A stretch of 64,000 nucleotides of DNA from Maratus speciosus (GCA_963932465.1 OZ010795.1:475034806-475098805); one strand, 5' to 3'. Counted from the stretch's first letter, positions 34,478 to 46,860 are shown. The notes: generated by a model not told the origin, from the letters alone. Numbers and translations: made by a program.

Positions 34478-35016
34478 TTAATCAGTTTCGGTTAAACATC
34501 TCTGTATTTTAATTAATAAAATACTAAAATATTTTGTTCATTTTATATCATTTTTGTGATTTGCGATATATGAACTGCTCATATGCAGTAAAACAGCAGT
34601 AGATGAAGCGATCGTCAAGAAAAATGAATAATTACCATTTTTATTTTGCAGTCTATGACAAATAGTTAACGAAATTTATGACATATTAATAGATATAAAG
34701 TAAATTATTTACTTCTAAACATATTATAAAAATTATAAAAATTTAGAAAAAGTAAAAATTTGAAATTTTTACATTAAAAAAAAAAAATATGGTCCCTTTG
34801 CGGCAGTAAAAGATATGATTTTATCATAATGAACATTTACCGGCACATTTCTTATATCTTCATGTAGCTATTGCGTCCTATTAGGAATTGTATTCCTACG
34901 CTTGGATAAGTAAAAAAAAATATTGAAACAATTTTGCGATTTTTTAAAACTTTGGCCTCCTTGCGGCGGTAAAAGATATTAACCGATCGGTGTAATATTT
35001 TACGAATTTATTATTT

Positions 35017-38000
35017 ACTAGCAAACACCGCGGCTTTGCTCGCGTAATAGTTGAAATATGCCAAGCGATATTTGCATGACTATTTTTTATTACAGGAACA
35101 CCTTTTGTAATAATTCAAAAATTACAAATTAGTCACAGTTTGACTAAACTTCATTATAAAAGTGCATTAGATCGAAATGAGATTTTAATTAATAAGAAGA
35201 ACTAAAACTAATTCTAAATATGATAATTTAGAAAGTATTTTGAGACGTTTATGCTCATTTCATACGCTTATTTCAGTATTCACTTGAACTTTTGAAATTT
35301 TTGCAACCATCTTAACACATTTACATCTTAAATTAAACATCATGTCAAATTCCAAGCTTCTTGTCTAACATTCTACCACCTCTCTGGTGTTAGTGGCACC
35401 AACGTAAAATGCCGAAACAAAGTTGAAATAATATGTCTCGAAAAATGTAGAAACAGTGACTGTTACCATTAATTTACCAACAACATTAACCTTGAAAGCG
35501 GTTGATATTTCCTAATATTCTATATAAAACGGAATTTAAATGTTTTAAAGGCTTTCTTGTTTTCCTGCCAACCACTTACTAGTGACACGGGCATAAAATA
35601 TAGCCCGTATAGTATCAGGGAATATCAATCTTGATTCGCAACCAATAACTTCTGTAATCGGTTTATTATTTCCTGAGATTCCATAGAAATCGTAATTTAG
35701 GACTCTTTTAGAATGCTTTTCATTCCTTCCCTTCGCTTCACCCCTTTTTATTTTCGAATTTATTTTCGACTGTTCTTATTTGCTCCTGCAACACTCTAGG
35801 GGTTGTGGCACTGACATAAAATATAGCTTACATTTGAGCAGGTTCTATCACCATCAATTTGCAACTATTATATTTTAAATCGGTTTCATATTTCATACGA
35901 TTAAAACCGTAATTTAGAACGCTTATAGAACGCTTTTCGCTCATTTCATTCTTTTAAATCTGGAATTTTCTTTCGACAATTATTAGAAAGCATTTGTATC
36001 TTTGAAGTAATTACCATTCCAAATTTAAAATGTTAGACCGCCTCTTTAACACAAAAAACGCAATTTAGAACATTTTTGCTCCTGTAACCCCCAGGTGTTA
36101 GTGACAACAACGTAAAATATAGGCTATATTGAATTGGGGACTGTCAACATCAATTTGAAACCATTACTTCTGAAATCGGTTTATATTTCCTGAGACTGCG
36201 TAAAAATCGCTATTTAGAACGTTTTTAGAACGCTTTTCGTTTATTTTCACCCCATTTAAATTTCAAAAATTTAAGGAACTCTTTTCAGAGAGCATTTACA
36301 CCTCATAAGTAATTACCATGCCAAATTTCCAGTTGCTAGCCCCTTCAGTATCACAAAAATCGCAATTTAGAACGTCTGTTAAAATGCAACCGCAAGGTGG
36401 TAGTGACGCCGACATGAAGTAGATCCTATATTGAGCAAGGGCTGTCATCATCAATTTCCAACCATTACTTTTGAAATAGGTTGGGTACTTTCTGAGATTG
36501 CGTAGAAATCGCAATTTAGAACTATTTTAGAACTATTTTAGAACTCTTTTCGCGCTTTTTCACGCTTTTAAATTTCGACTTTTTTAAGAAATGTTCTTAG
36601 AGATCATTTTTATCTTATAAATAATTACCACTCCAAATTTCATGTTTCTAGGCCCTTCAGTAACACAAAAATCACATTTTCTAACTTTTTTGCTCCTGCA
36701 CCCCCTTTGGGGGTAATTGCACCGGCATAAAATGTAGCCTATGTTGGAGCAATGGTTGTCACCATCATTTTGACACCATTATTTTTTAAATCGGTTTGGT
36801 ACTTCTTGAGATTGCGTAAAAATTGCCATTTAGAACGTTTTTTAGAACGCGTTTTGCGCATTTTCACCCCTTTTAAATTTCTAATTTTTTAAGAAATGTT
36901 CTTAGAGATAATTTATATCTAATAAGTAACTACCACGCCAAATTCCATGTATCTGGGCCCTCCAGCAACACCGAAATCGCAATTTCGAACATTTTTTGGT
37001 CCTGCACCCCCTATAGGGGTAGTGGCACCGATATAAAATATAGCCTATGTTGGAGCAAGGGTTATCACCATCATTTTGACACCATTATTTTTTAAATCGG
37101 TTTGGTACTTCTTGAAATTGCGTAAAAATCGCCATTTAGAACGCCTTTTGCGCACATTCACCCCTTTTAAATTTATAATTTTTTAAGAAATGTTCTTAGA
37201 GATAATTTATATCTAATAAGTAACTACCACGCCAAATCCCATGTATCTGGGCCCTCCAGCAACACCAAAATCGCAATTTCGAACTTTTTTTGCTCCTGCA
37301 CCCTCTATAGGGGTAGTGGCACCGACATAAAATATAGCTTATGTTGGAGAAAGGGTTATCACTATCATTTTGACACCATTATTTTTGAAATCGGTTTGGT
37401 ATTTCTTGAGACTGCGTAAAAGTCGCCATTTAGAACGTTTTTTAGAACGCCTTTGCGCATTTTCACCCCTTTTAAATTTCAAATGTTTTAAGAAATGTTC
37501 TTAGAGATCATTTATATCTAAGAAGTAATTTCCATGCCAAATTCCATGTATCTGGGCCCTTCAGTAACACAAAAATCGCAATTTCGAACGTTTTTTTTTT
37601 TTTTTTTTTGCTCCTGCACCCCCTTGAGGGTTAGTGGCACAGACATAATATGTAGCCTATGTTGGAGCAAGAGTTTTCACCATCATTATGGCATCATTAT
37701 TTTTTAAATTGGTTTGATACTTCTTGAGATTGCGTAAAAATCGCCTTTTCAATGTTTTTTAGAACGCTTTTTGCGCATTTTCACCCCTTTTAAATTTCGA
37801 AATTTTTAAGAAATGTTCTTAGAGATCATTTATATCTAAGAAGTCATTTCCATGCAAAATTCCATGTATCTGGGCCCTTCAGTAACACAAAAATCGCAAT
37901 TTCGAACGTTTTTTTTTTGCTCCTGCACCCCCTTTTGGTGTAGTGGCACAGACATAATATGTAGCCCATGTTGTAGCAAGGGTTGTCACCATCATTTTGA

Positions 38001-38345
38001 CACCATTATTTTTGAAATCGGTTTAGTACTTTATGAAATTGCGTAAAAATCGCCATTTAGAACGTTTTTTAGAACGCTTTTCGCGCATTCTCACCCCTTT
38101 TTATTTTCGATTTTTTTTTAAGAAATGACCTCAGAGATCATTAGTATCTTATAAGTAACTACCATTCCAAATTTCATGTTTCTAGGCCCTTCAGTAACAC
38201 AAAAATTGCATTTTTAGAACGTTTTTTTCTCCTGCACCCCCTTTTGGCTAGTGGCACGGACATACGATATAGCCTATGTTCTAAGTTGGACTAACACCAT
38301 CATTTTGATACCATTACTTTTGGAATCGGTTCGGTAGTTCCAGAG
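35017..38345 (+). repeat. diverged tandem array, about 11 units of roughly 300 bp
   Basis: Opens 'ctagcaaacaccgcggcttt' at 35019. Units share 'gctcctgcaccccc', 'agtggcac', 'cataaaatatagcc', 'caccatcattttgacaccat', 'aaatcggtttggtacttctt', 'gaacgttttttagaacgc' and 'atgtatctgggcccttcag'. Block starts fall near 35370, 35560, 35786, 36079, 36370, 36690, 36999, 37291, 37609, 37919 and 38230, with later spacings of 292-318 bp. Units become more alike toward the right. No open frame is maintained across them. Confidence 0.85.
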
Positions 38346-38387
38346 CTTACCTTCTACAAATAAACAATTTTTACCTCTTTATAATAT

Positions 38388-38432
38388 TATAGTATAGTAT
38401 AGTATAGTATAGTATAGTATAGATAGATTAGT
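38388..38432 (+). repeat. TATAG pentanucleotide microsatellite
   Basis: About eight 'tatag' units decaying into tagat at the right end. Confidence 0.9.
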
Positions 38433-39227
38433 ATAGATTACGAAAGGCAACTTTTCCGCTCTATTACATTTCGATTACAAATATTTCAGTTTTTTTCGAC
38501 CCACCATAATATGCATTGCATATATAGATATGTATTTAGTTGTATTAGGCACGTTTTACTTGAATTAAATTTTAGGTTAAATTGTTGTGCATATAAAAAT
38601 CTGTAGATAACATACAGGGTTGTACAAAAGAATTCAAGTCTGTTTCCGTCTATTGAAAGAAATTGCTGAAGGTGAATTTTAAACAGTGTCATGCATTTTC
38701 TAATTGAACTGAATTACTATGTAGAGTATATAGGGGAAGGACAGGTAAAGTGGCCAGTGAGGGCAAAGTGGTGATTTGAGTTTTTTTCAGCTGTATAATG
38801 CTTCTGCAAGCAGGAACAGGGCGAAACAGTCGTCACAGATGCTGGTAGTTTGTCTGAGATTTTGAAGCAGAAGGCTACATTTTTCTAGTTCTGTACTTAT
38901 TTTATTGCTTTTTCGCATTTTTGATTTTAGCCTAGTGGTACAAATTCTTGATTACAGCTAAATAATATGTAGTGTTGTTATTATTTGCTCTTGTGCTGTT
39001 CGATCAGCCTGAAATAACCTTTTATATGATGTATGTTTTAAAACGCTACGTTATGTAGCTTGCTTTAGGCCACAGTTGATGTTGTATGATGCTAGATGAT
39101 GCTAGGCCACAGACTTTGTAATGGTGCCATTCATTCCTGGTAAAGTGGCTACAAGGGGATCGGGCAAAATAGCCAGATGGCTACTTTGTCTGGAAACAAT
39201 TTTTTATTCATTGTTCATAACAAAATA
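38433..39227. other. unassigned sequence with 'aaagtggc' phrases
   Basis: No gene. 'gtaaagtggc' recurs (38746 and 39141), with related 'gcaaagtgg' (38764) and 'caaaatagccagatgg' (39167). This suggests an eroded short repeat. No boundaries found. Confidence 0.3.
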
Positions 39228-39935
39228 CAGCGCACTCCCGATTATCCGGGCTAAGCAAAGGGAGAGGTAGCACGGACAATCGAAAAACACGGATAATCCG
39301 AAAACTCCTTTTTATTAAAGAAAAAATCAACATCAGTACAAACATATAAAAATTACTTACATTTGCATACTATATAACATCAAACTAGGAATTTTCCTTT
39401 TAATATTTACTGCTTAAAAAAATCTGTAATGCATCTTTGCTTCTGGTGTTTGTTTATCTCTTGTCTTATATCAACAGATACTTTACGAACCGCAGTAATG
39501 TCACCGTAATCAAATTCTCTTTCTCCCATATAGTCTAACAAAGTTTCTACAGATTGTAGAGCAGTAGAATGAGAAATTGTATTTCTCTCATTTAGTACAT
39601 CTTCTGCATCAGTACTATCATCACTATTAGATTTAACAACACAGTTAGAAACAATGCCCTCATCTGCCAAATGCTGGAAGCCAGGCTCACATCTCTTCCC
39701 CCCCCCCATCCCCTTTAACCCTACCCGTCAAATAGGTTCCAGAGAGTTCGATTTTACCTCTATGTACTTCAGAATATTATCAGCTAAACTGGAAGAGATT
39801 CTAATTCACATCAACATCGATTTAACATGCATGATAAGCGTGGAAATGTTTGTCTTCATTTTTTTTTGAGTCTGGAATGAGCACGGATAATCCGCAAGCC
39901 GGATAATCCGCGCACGGATAATCGAGAGTACACTG
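39228..39935. mobile_element. Tigger-type element, internally deleted, 708 bp
   Basis: TA at 39226-39227 and 39936-39937. Inverted termini: 'cagcgcactcccgattatcc' on the left and, in reverse complement, 'cagtgtactctcgattatcc' on the right, with 'cggataatcc' repeated subterminally. It retains the C-terminal end of a transposase on the minus strand, so it is a deletion derivative of an autonomous Tigger-like element. Confidence 0.85.
39407..39709 (-). pseudogene. Tigger transposase C-terminal fragment
   Basis: About 100 codons, open to a stop 180 bp from the element end. The sequence 'STALQSVETLLDYMGEREFD', followed by 'DITAVRKVSVDIRQEINKHQ' and 'ITDFFKQ' at the end, matches the C-terminal tail of Tigger/jerky-type transposases. 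That tail follows the DDE core and is common in TIGD-like proteins. The DDE domain and both N-terminal DNA-binding domains are missing. The first residues (MGGGKRCEPG) read through a C-run and may not be original. Family call from recall, good confidence; not a functional protein. Confidence 0.75.
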
Positions 39936-39937
39936 TA

Positions 39938-41159
39938 CTACTAAAATGTATCTTCTTTGCAAGGAAGAAGACAGGTCAGGGCTATAACTTCTGCAGAGAA
40001 AGGCTTACTCCGCTTAAACGAAAAAAAAATTACATTTAAAAGTCAATTTAAGTAGTATTCTTGCAGGTTGAAACAATGTAACGCAATCTATTGACTTGTA
40101 AATGTGAACTGTATAAAAAACTACTGTATATAAAAAAATTATGATTTGTACTCAGGCTACGATAAATTGACCGATGATTTTAAATGAGTTCGTGATTCTA
40201 TGGGGTAAGAAAATTAATAGCAGTTAGGAAGAGTGCGGGAAATCATTTAATGAAAAATTAGATTCTATTAGATGCTAAGAAGGATTGTCATCTTAATTAA
40301 TGAATAAATTCATCTTAATTGTGTTACGCGTCGAACAATTTATAGAGGACCAATTAATATCTTCTTTAGATATCAAATACTTAATTATTATATTTATTAC
40401 AGTTAATGAGTTTTGAATTTTGTCATTCGGGGTATCTTTATGGGTCCAGTTTTAGGTGCGTTCGTAATTATATAAATACGTAGCACCTATAGTCGTCGTT
40501 CAGTCCGTCTGTCTGTCCGCATATAACAGAGCAAAAACTACCCGACCGAATCATCTGAAATTTTAGATAGATAATTGTTGCAAAATTTTATCGAGTCATT
40601 TCAAATTTATGAAAATTGGATGTATAGTTTAATTACAGGGACAGTCAAAAGTTTTCCGTTACATTACGGGCAATGGGAAAAAATTATTGCAAATGTATTT
40701 TAATGATGTTACAGTCTTATGAATGGTCTGAAATTTCAAATATATAATTGTTTCAAAATTTTGTCTAGTCATTTCAAATTTTATGAAAATCGGATGCATA
40801 GTTTAATGACAGGGACAGTCAAAAACTTTCCGTTACATTAAGGCCAATGGGAAAAATTATTTCAATTGCATTTTAATGATGTTACAGCCTTTAGAACAGA
40901 ATAAAATTGATATGCACTTATGAAGTGCCTTAAAATATATATTTATTACAATAAGCGGTTCAAAAAATATTTATAAAACTAGTTATAGTACGAACGCACC
41001 TCATTTGCCACGTTTGACGAGCAATTTCCAACTTGTTATATTTGACGTGTATTTTTTCGTCTTCATTTTCTGCTACTAGGTTTCTATGTAAAAATTCTGT
41101 TTGTTACAAAGCGATAGACAATATTCCAATGTATTTTTAACGTTTATTCGAAAAAAAAA
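39938..41159. repeat. unassigned repeats with internal duplication
   Basis: 40560-40700 and 40735-40880 are direct repeats sharing a 'gcaaaattttat' or 'caaaattttgtc' block, then gtcatttcaaatttatgaaaa, 'tagttta' and 'acagggacagtcaaaa'. A preceding 'tccgtctgtctgtccgcata' and the 'acccgaccgaa' phrase match 58730-58830 in inverted orientation, so both belong to one dispersed family. No gene. Confidence 0.5.
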
Positions 41160-43038
41160 AAAAAAAAAAATTCTTCATCAAATAAGTATAAAAATAAAAA
41201 TAGTTTAAAATGCACTCCTTTGTCCTTTATAAGCATTCAATTCTTATCTTCAACATCGCTTCTAATTTCATGACTGTAATTCATGTTCTTCCAAAAAATT
41301 TCCGTTACAATTTGGTATGGACCCGAACTATGAAAAATTCGACATTTTGGTTGGCGATTGGTAAAAATCGCAAATTAGTGAAATTATTAAAAATATATCA
41401 CTTCTCTCTGTTTTTTTAAAGGTATGGCAGAATGAAATAAAAAAAAGGCCTTTTCTAAACTATATAGTCAGGATTTCTAAATTGTTTTTTCAACTTATAA
41501 TCATAATTTAATTAATATTAAATTATTAATTGATAAAACGCACTTAAAATATATATATTACACTCTCTCTCTCTATATATATTTTTTATATTTTACTTTT
41601 TAGTGTTTCAAATATACCATTGTTGTAATTTGACAGACAGTTGACATAGTACAGCGAGCGTGATTTGTCGCATAATAAACTCCATGGTTCTTGTTTCTCT
41701 ATATGGCCACTAATCACCGGGCGTTTTCAATTTCAGACATTTTGTCGAATGTTTGAAGATATGTTGGTCGGATTTTTCTGGAATTTCAAGATTATGAGGA
41801 ATATGTTCAACCTCAAATTTATCAACGGCGATTTGAACAGACGTACAATTAGGGAGTCAAAAAAATGTTTGGGATCACACTGTAAAATAAAATGCACGAA
41901 ATGATCTATCGCTATAGCTTACGAATATGTGGATATTGTATACTATATTTATTCATTTGTGGAAGAATAAAGGGAATAATGTGGAAATATATTCATGGAG
42001 ATATCGATTTTTTTTAAAGTTCAAAAAATTCTTGCATGTTTTTTGTTTATATCATGCAGTGGTTTTTACCAAATTTAACGCCGGTTTCAGAATTCTAGAC
42101 AAAATGTAGTTGAAACAATATGGTGCAATTGGAATGTAAATATATTAAATATTTGATAAAATATGAGCAGTTGTATAAAATATTTTTTATCTGCGCATGC
42201 GCGCACGATAAAAAATATTTTTTTCATGATTCGATAGTCAACGCTATGGAGCAACTCATAAAAAAAAGCCAGTCAAATATCGTGAAAATTTAGAAAGATA
42301 TCGCCGATAGACTTAGCTGATTTTTAGTTGTTCTCTAAAAATAACTAAATGATAAGGGATTTTCCATAAATTGTCGTTTTTAATTTTTACTTTTTTTACT
42401 TTTGATTTTTCATTGATGCTTTAGTTCTTCTCGGAAAACCACCCGAACGAGTCTATTCCAAGTAAAAAAGAAGTACCAAAATCTAAGCATTTCTTCTAAA
42501 TCTACTCGTTGATATTCATTAAGGACAAACTCCTTTGCTGAAAGCCAGATAATAAAAAATGACAATTTGTGGAAAATCACTTATCATTCAGCAACTTTTA
42601 GAGAGCAACTAAAAATTAGCTCACTATATTGCCGATATCTTTCTGAATTTTCACGATATTTGACTGGTTTTTTTTATGAGTTGCTCCATAGAGTTTATTG
42701 TCAAATCATGAAAAAAGAAAGTTTTTTATCGTGCGCGCATGCGCAGATAAAATATATTTCATGCAACTGCTCATATTTCATCAAATATTTAATATATTTA
42801 CATTCCAATTGCACTATATTATTTCTACTACATTTTGTAAAATTTTCTGAAACTGGCATTAAATTTGGTAAAAAGCCCTACTTGATATAAACAAAAAGGA
42901 TGCAAACATTTTATGAACTTAAAAAAAAAAAAAAATCGACATATATCCACGAATATACGTTCCATTCTTCCACAAATGAATACATATATTGTACAGTATG
43001 CATACATTCGTAAACTGTAGTGATAGATTATTTAGCGT

Positions 43039-43071
<33 letters not shown>

Positions 43072-43700
43072 TTATTTTATTTTATTTTTTTACAGGGTAA
43101 TCCCAAACATTATTATTTTTCTTTGATTTTTTTGTTGTCCTTCTAATTGTCCTTCTGATGAAATCGCCATTGATAAATATGAAATTGCATGTATTCTTTA
43201 TAATCCCGAAGTTTCAGAAAAATCCGACAAATATATCTTTAAGTATTCGACATAATGTCTAAAATTGAAAGTGTCAGGTAATTAATGGCCATATAGTGTA
43301 GTTGCAACAATTGTAACCGTAGAGAAATTTTGACCGTTTATCCTCCACGGACGGCTAACGGGAATATGTATTAAGGTTAATTTATAATTAAGTTCTACAA
43401 ATATTAAAATGTTGTACTGTCATTTAAAACATATCTGTGTACATAATTTTTATAATTCTCACGGATTAGGAAGTGAGAGAAATATCGATTACAAAATTCC
43501 ATTTTCTAAAATTACAAGAAAAAAAGAAGGTTAAATAAAAGAACTGTAAAAATAGTAGAAAAGAAGCCGTAGAGGAAGATTTTTCAAACAAAGAAAAAAA
43601 AAGTTACTTTTAAGGACTTATTTTTAATAAGACAACTTTTATAATCTTAAAAAAATAAAAGTATTAAATTGACAAAAAAAAAAAAAAAGTTAAAACAACC
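41160..43700 (+). repeat. dispersed repeat family X, copy 1, interrupted by a foldback
   Basis: 41200-41665 aligns directly with 46085-46545, and 43305-43560 aligns with 46620-46860. Shared blocks include 'tataagtattcaat'-like text, 'actatgaaaaattc', 'ttatatttatttataattaa' style AT tracts, 'taattaagtt' and 'taaataaaaga(a)ctgtaaaaata'. The intervening 1.6 kb is absent from the second copy. A (tttta)n run lies at 43039-43088 and poly-A at 43673-43687. Confidence 0.6.
41690..43308. mobile_element. foldback element, about 1.6 kb, arms about 0.7 kb
   Basis: The arms pair from 'ctatatggccacta' (41699) with 'aatggccatatag' (43284) down to 'gagcaactcataaaaaaaag' (42250) with 'ttttttatgagttgctcc' (42669). 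They continue to 'ttagttgttctctaaaa' (42326) against 'ttttagagagcaactaaaaa' (42596). The central loop is about 200 bp. Both arms carry 'gcgcatgcgc' palindromes. The host repeat copy at 46.1-46.9 kb lacks it, so it is an insertion. No coding sequence and no identifiable target duplication. Confidence 0.75.
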
Positions 43701-44196
43701 CTTAATAATACAAAGATCATATCTTAAAAAATATCTTAGGGGAATAATAAGACCTTGGAATAAAAAAAGTCTTCTTAAAAAAAAAAATCATGTTTCATTT
43801 TATTAAACTATTTTTTTATTTTATGGTTATTCTTCAGAGAGTTTTAAAGGAAAAACTATTTACTAGATTAATAAATATAAAAAAAATTCTCTGTAAATAA
43901 TGCATAATTTTTTTTATTTCGCAATCATTATGTTTAATTAATCAATTGATATTAATGAGTAGTTTATCCTGTTAAAATTTTAAATTCCTCCGTGGGTATT
44001 TTCACAAACACACACTTCAATCAGAGGGATTTTTATTATTTTGTTACTAAAAAAACTCCTTAGATTTACGATAATATGTTTTCCTTTAAACTTTTTTTTT
44101 GCCTATTTTAACTTTATTACTATTTAATATAATACTCTTCACTTATTTTATAAAACAACTAAAACAGCAGCAAGTATCATTTAATATGTTTACAAG
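43701..44196. other. unassigned AT-rich sequence
   Basis: No gene seen; strongly AT-rich, likely the continuation of family X. Parts resemble 51950-52030. Confidence 0.3.
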
Positions 44197-44197
44197 A

Positions 44198-45572
44198 TCT
44201 ATATTATAAAGGACAAACGTGTCAGTGCGTAACGCTGACGTCATTTTGACGGTTGCAACACCAAGTGATTAAATTTAACTTTTACTGCAATTTTTTTAAA
44301 GATCGCACATTTAAAATTTTTACATCTTCGAAAGGGGAAGAAATGTATTTTCAAATGAAATGTGTTTGAAAACTGTATTGCTATTTACTTTTTTTTTTTT
44401 TTTTTTTTTTTTAAGTAACTTTCAGTCATGTTTCTTTTAAAAATACGAGGTGGACCCCGTCGAATTTCGACGAACGAAAATGTTTACAAAGGAACTGTTG
44501 CATCAAATTTATAATACATCGACAACAATAATTACAATACAAAATCCACCTCAAACACATTTTAACCTAAGATTAACAAAAGGCTTTTTTCATAAACTTC
44601 AACTGTTAAAATTATTGAAAAATTAAACTTTATTCGTATACGTAATCAGTAACATATAATCAAGATAAGTAATTTTGATTAAGTTATCAATTAATGCTTG
44701 GTATTACTCAATAAAAAATCAGCTAAAATGATTTCACCTTGACATAATCATAGAATCATAGAAAATTTCCCCCTTTAAATCTAAACCGAATCAAGTCATT
44801 TTCCACGTTTCACATCCATACTAACCATTTAAAAACATATTAACACGCAATAGGTTATTAATAAATATATTTTCAATCTTGAAGTCACGTTTGTCAACTA
44901 TTACAAATTTTCATGTGAAAATTCCCACTCGTGATTTGAGGTCTTAGTATAATCTCTGTACCTGCGCGTAAAAATTCCAGAATTTTATAACTTTTAGGCA
45001 TATTCAAGGAAATATCTCGTTTTATCAAATAAAATTATCGGTTTCTTTTAAATATGACGTCATTTTCAGTCGCTGAAATATTTTGCCTATTATCTCAAAC
45101 CCAATATCAGCGGAATGAAAAAATAGTTAAATATAACAGCATCATCAGGGAAATTGTGTCTTTTTTTAAGCGTAAAGTCATTTTCTGTTCAAAATTTTAA
45201 AAAAGATATTTTTAATTGTAATGAGAAAATGGCATCAGTAAGAAAATAATCAATAAAGATAACGAAAGCACTTTTAACAGAAATGAAGTACTTCAGTTGC
45301 CACGATTAGAAAATTGGTATTAACAACTATAAAAAAATTAATATCTCAAAAATAAATTGAGATACAGCTTTCAAATAAATTGCATTTAAAAGTACATTTT
45401 TTTTTCTGTATAAGACGGTGTAAAAATTTAAAAGGTGAGATGTTTAGAAGTTTAAAAATTTGCAGTAGCGAAAATTGCAAAACCGAAATTTCAGTTCAAA
45501 TTTCAAAGTGTTGTCATTCGCAGGATGACGTATGCGTTACGCACAGATATGTTTGTCCTTTATAATATAGGT
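44198..45572. mobile_element. family R element with long inverted termini, 1.4 kb
   Basis: The left end is 'ctatattataaaggacaaac' followed by gcgtaacgctgacgtca. The right end in reverse complement is 'ctatattataaaggacaaac' followed by gcgtaacgcatacgtca. Inverted similarity extends about 200 bp through 'tttttacacc/tc'. A poly-T run (about 22) lies at 44390-44412. Isolated ends of the same family occur near 2229, 9590 and 50168. No transposase and no clear target duplication, so the class is unknown. Confidence 0.7.
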
Positions 45573-46080
45573 ATATCTATCGCGTGCAGACGATTACGTA
45601 AGATAAATGCCGTTTGTACTTAAATTAATATAAATAACTCGGCATTTGTCTCACGATTATATGATATAATGAAATTAAAACGTTTATCAATCAATGAATA
45701 AAGCATTAAAATATAAATAACATACAAATGTAAGATATGTGATCAAACCATGTGCTTAAACCACTAAAGTGACGAGAATAAAAAAAGCCTGATTTTAAAT
45801 AGTGATCTTTGGGTCTTTAGCGATTTCTACGGCTGTTAACTCCTGGTGCGAGGCCGATACAAAACTATCGCTTTTAATAAATTTCAAAACTTTATTTAAA
45901 CTAATTACTGTTTTTCAAATAAATATGATTTTTGGTATTATTAGTGCATATTCTAAAAAAATATTAAATGTAAAAAATCTAATAGAGTTATGAATTAAAT
46001 AAATGGTTGTAATCTATAATTTGTAACCTGGGTACCCCGGGTTTATCCCCTTGTAAATATAAAAGTACAAAATAATTTTA
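45573..46080. other. unassigned AT-rich repeat sequence
   Basis: No gene. 'gacgattacgtaagataaat' followed by 'aaataactcggcatttgt' is related in inverted orientation to 50420-50490 (atgctgaattacg, 'aatagttcagcatttgtgta'), so it is family R flank or interior. Confidence 0.4.
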
Positions 46081-46860
46081 AAAAACCCACTCTTTTATAA
46101 GTATTCAATGTTCACCTTGTAAATCACACTTGATATTTTGACTGCAATTTATGATTTTTCGTAAAAATTTTATTAAAATACATTAATTTAGTGTAGGCAC
46201 CGAACTCCGTTATGAAAAATTCACATTTTTTTACGCTTATTATAAAGCGCAAGCAAGTGAATGTATTAAAAAAATATAGAATTTTTGCTGTTTTGTTTCA
46301 GATAGGGCAACAGGAAAGAAAAAATGAAACAATATTTAAACTATGTTTTTAGTATTTCTAAATTGATTTCTCAACATTTAAAAGTAAATTAATTAATATT
46401 AAACTATCAATTGATAAAGGTGTATTTTTTAAAAGTATCATACCCTTATAGTTTTTTATTTATAATCTTTTCTACTTTTTAGCCATTAAAATGTTTCATT
46501 GTTCCAGCTTACGGCAGCCATTTGGCCTATTTTGGCGAGCGTTTATTGGATCATCATTAAATGCGTTGTTATTTCAACTCGCATACAATTGTGCGCGTTA
46601 CAGAGAATATTTGGCGATTTATCATCTGTGGCGGGATAATTTAAAAATGTCTTAAAATTAATGTATTAACTTATAATTAAGTTGTAAAAATATTAAAATG
46701 TAGTATTGTCATCGGAAACATACCTTTGAAGCAATTTTTATCCGGCCTATCAGGTCTATCAGCCTATTAGAAAATGGGTTAAAAATCGATTGCAAAATTC
46801 TATTTTTACGTACAAAAACCAGGTTGAGTTAAATAAAAGACTGTAAAAATAATTTTAGCT
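46081..46860 (+). repeat. dispersed repeat family X, copy 2 (uninterrupted)
   Basis: Aligns to both flanks of the foldback in the copy at 41.2-43.6 kb and runs straight through at 46545-46620, giving the empty-site reference. Non-coding. Confidence 0.6.

Larger units (their letters stand above)
24956..35016. mobile_element. foldback (inverted-repeat) element with three nested insertions
   Basis: The left arm is 24956-25061 plus 26758-27588. The right arm is 27896-28298 plus 34243-35016. The unpaired loop is about 307 bp (27589-27895). Arms align through landmarks such as 'caatggctttatttggaagc', 'tttgcggcagtaaaagat' and 'cggtgtaatattttacgaat'. Without its insertions the element is about 2.2-2.4 kb. 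An open frame of about 40 codons (around LEASHIIKFIYFKY) persists in both arms but matches nothing I know. Transposon class unknown. Confidence 0.8.
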
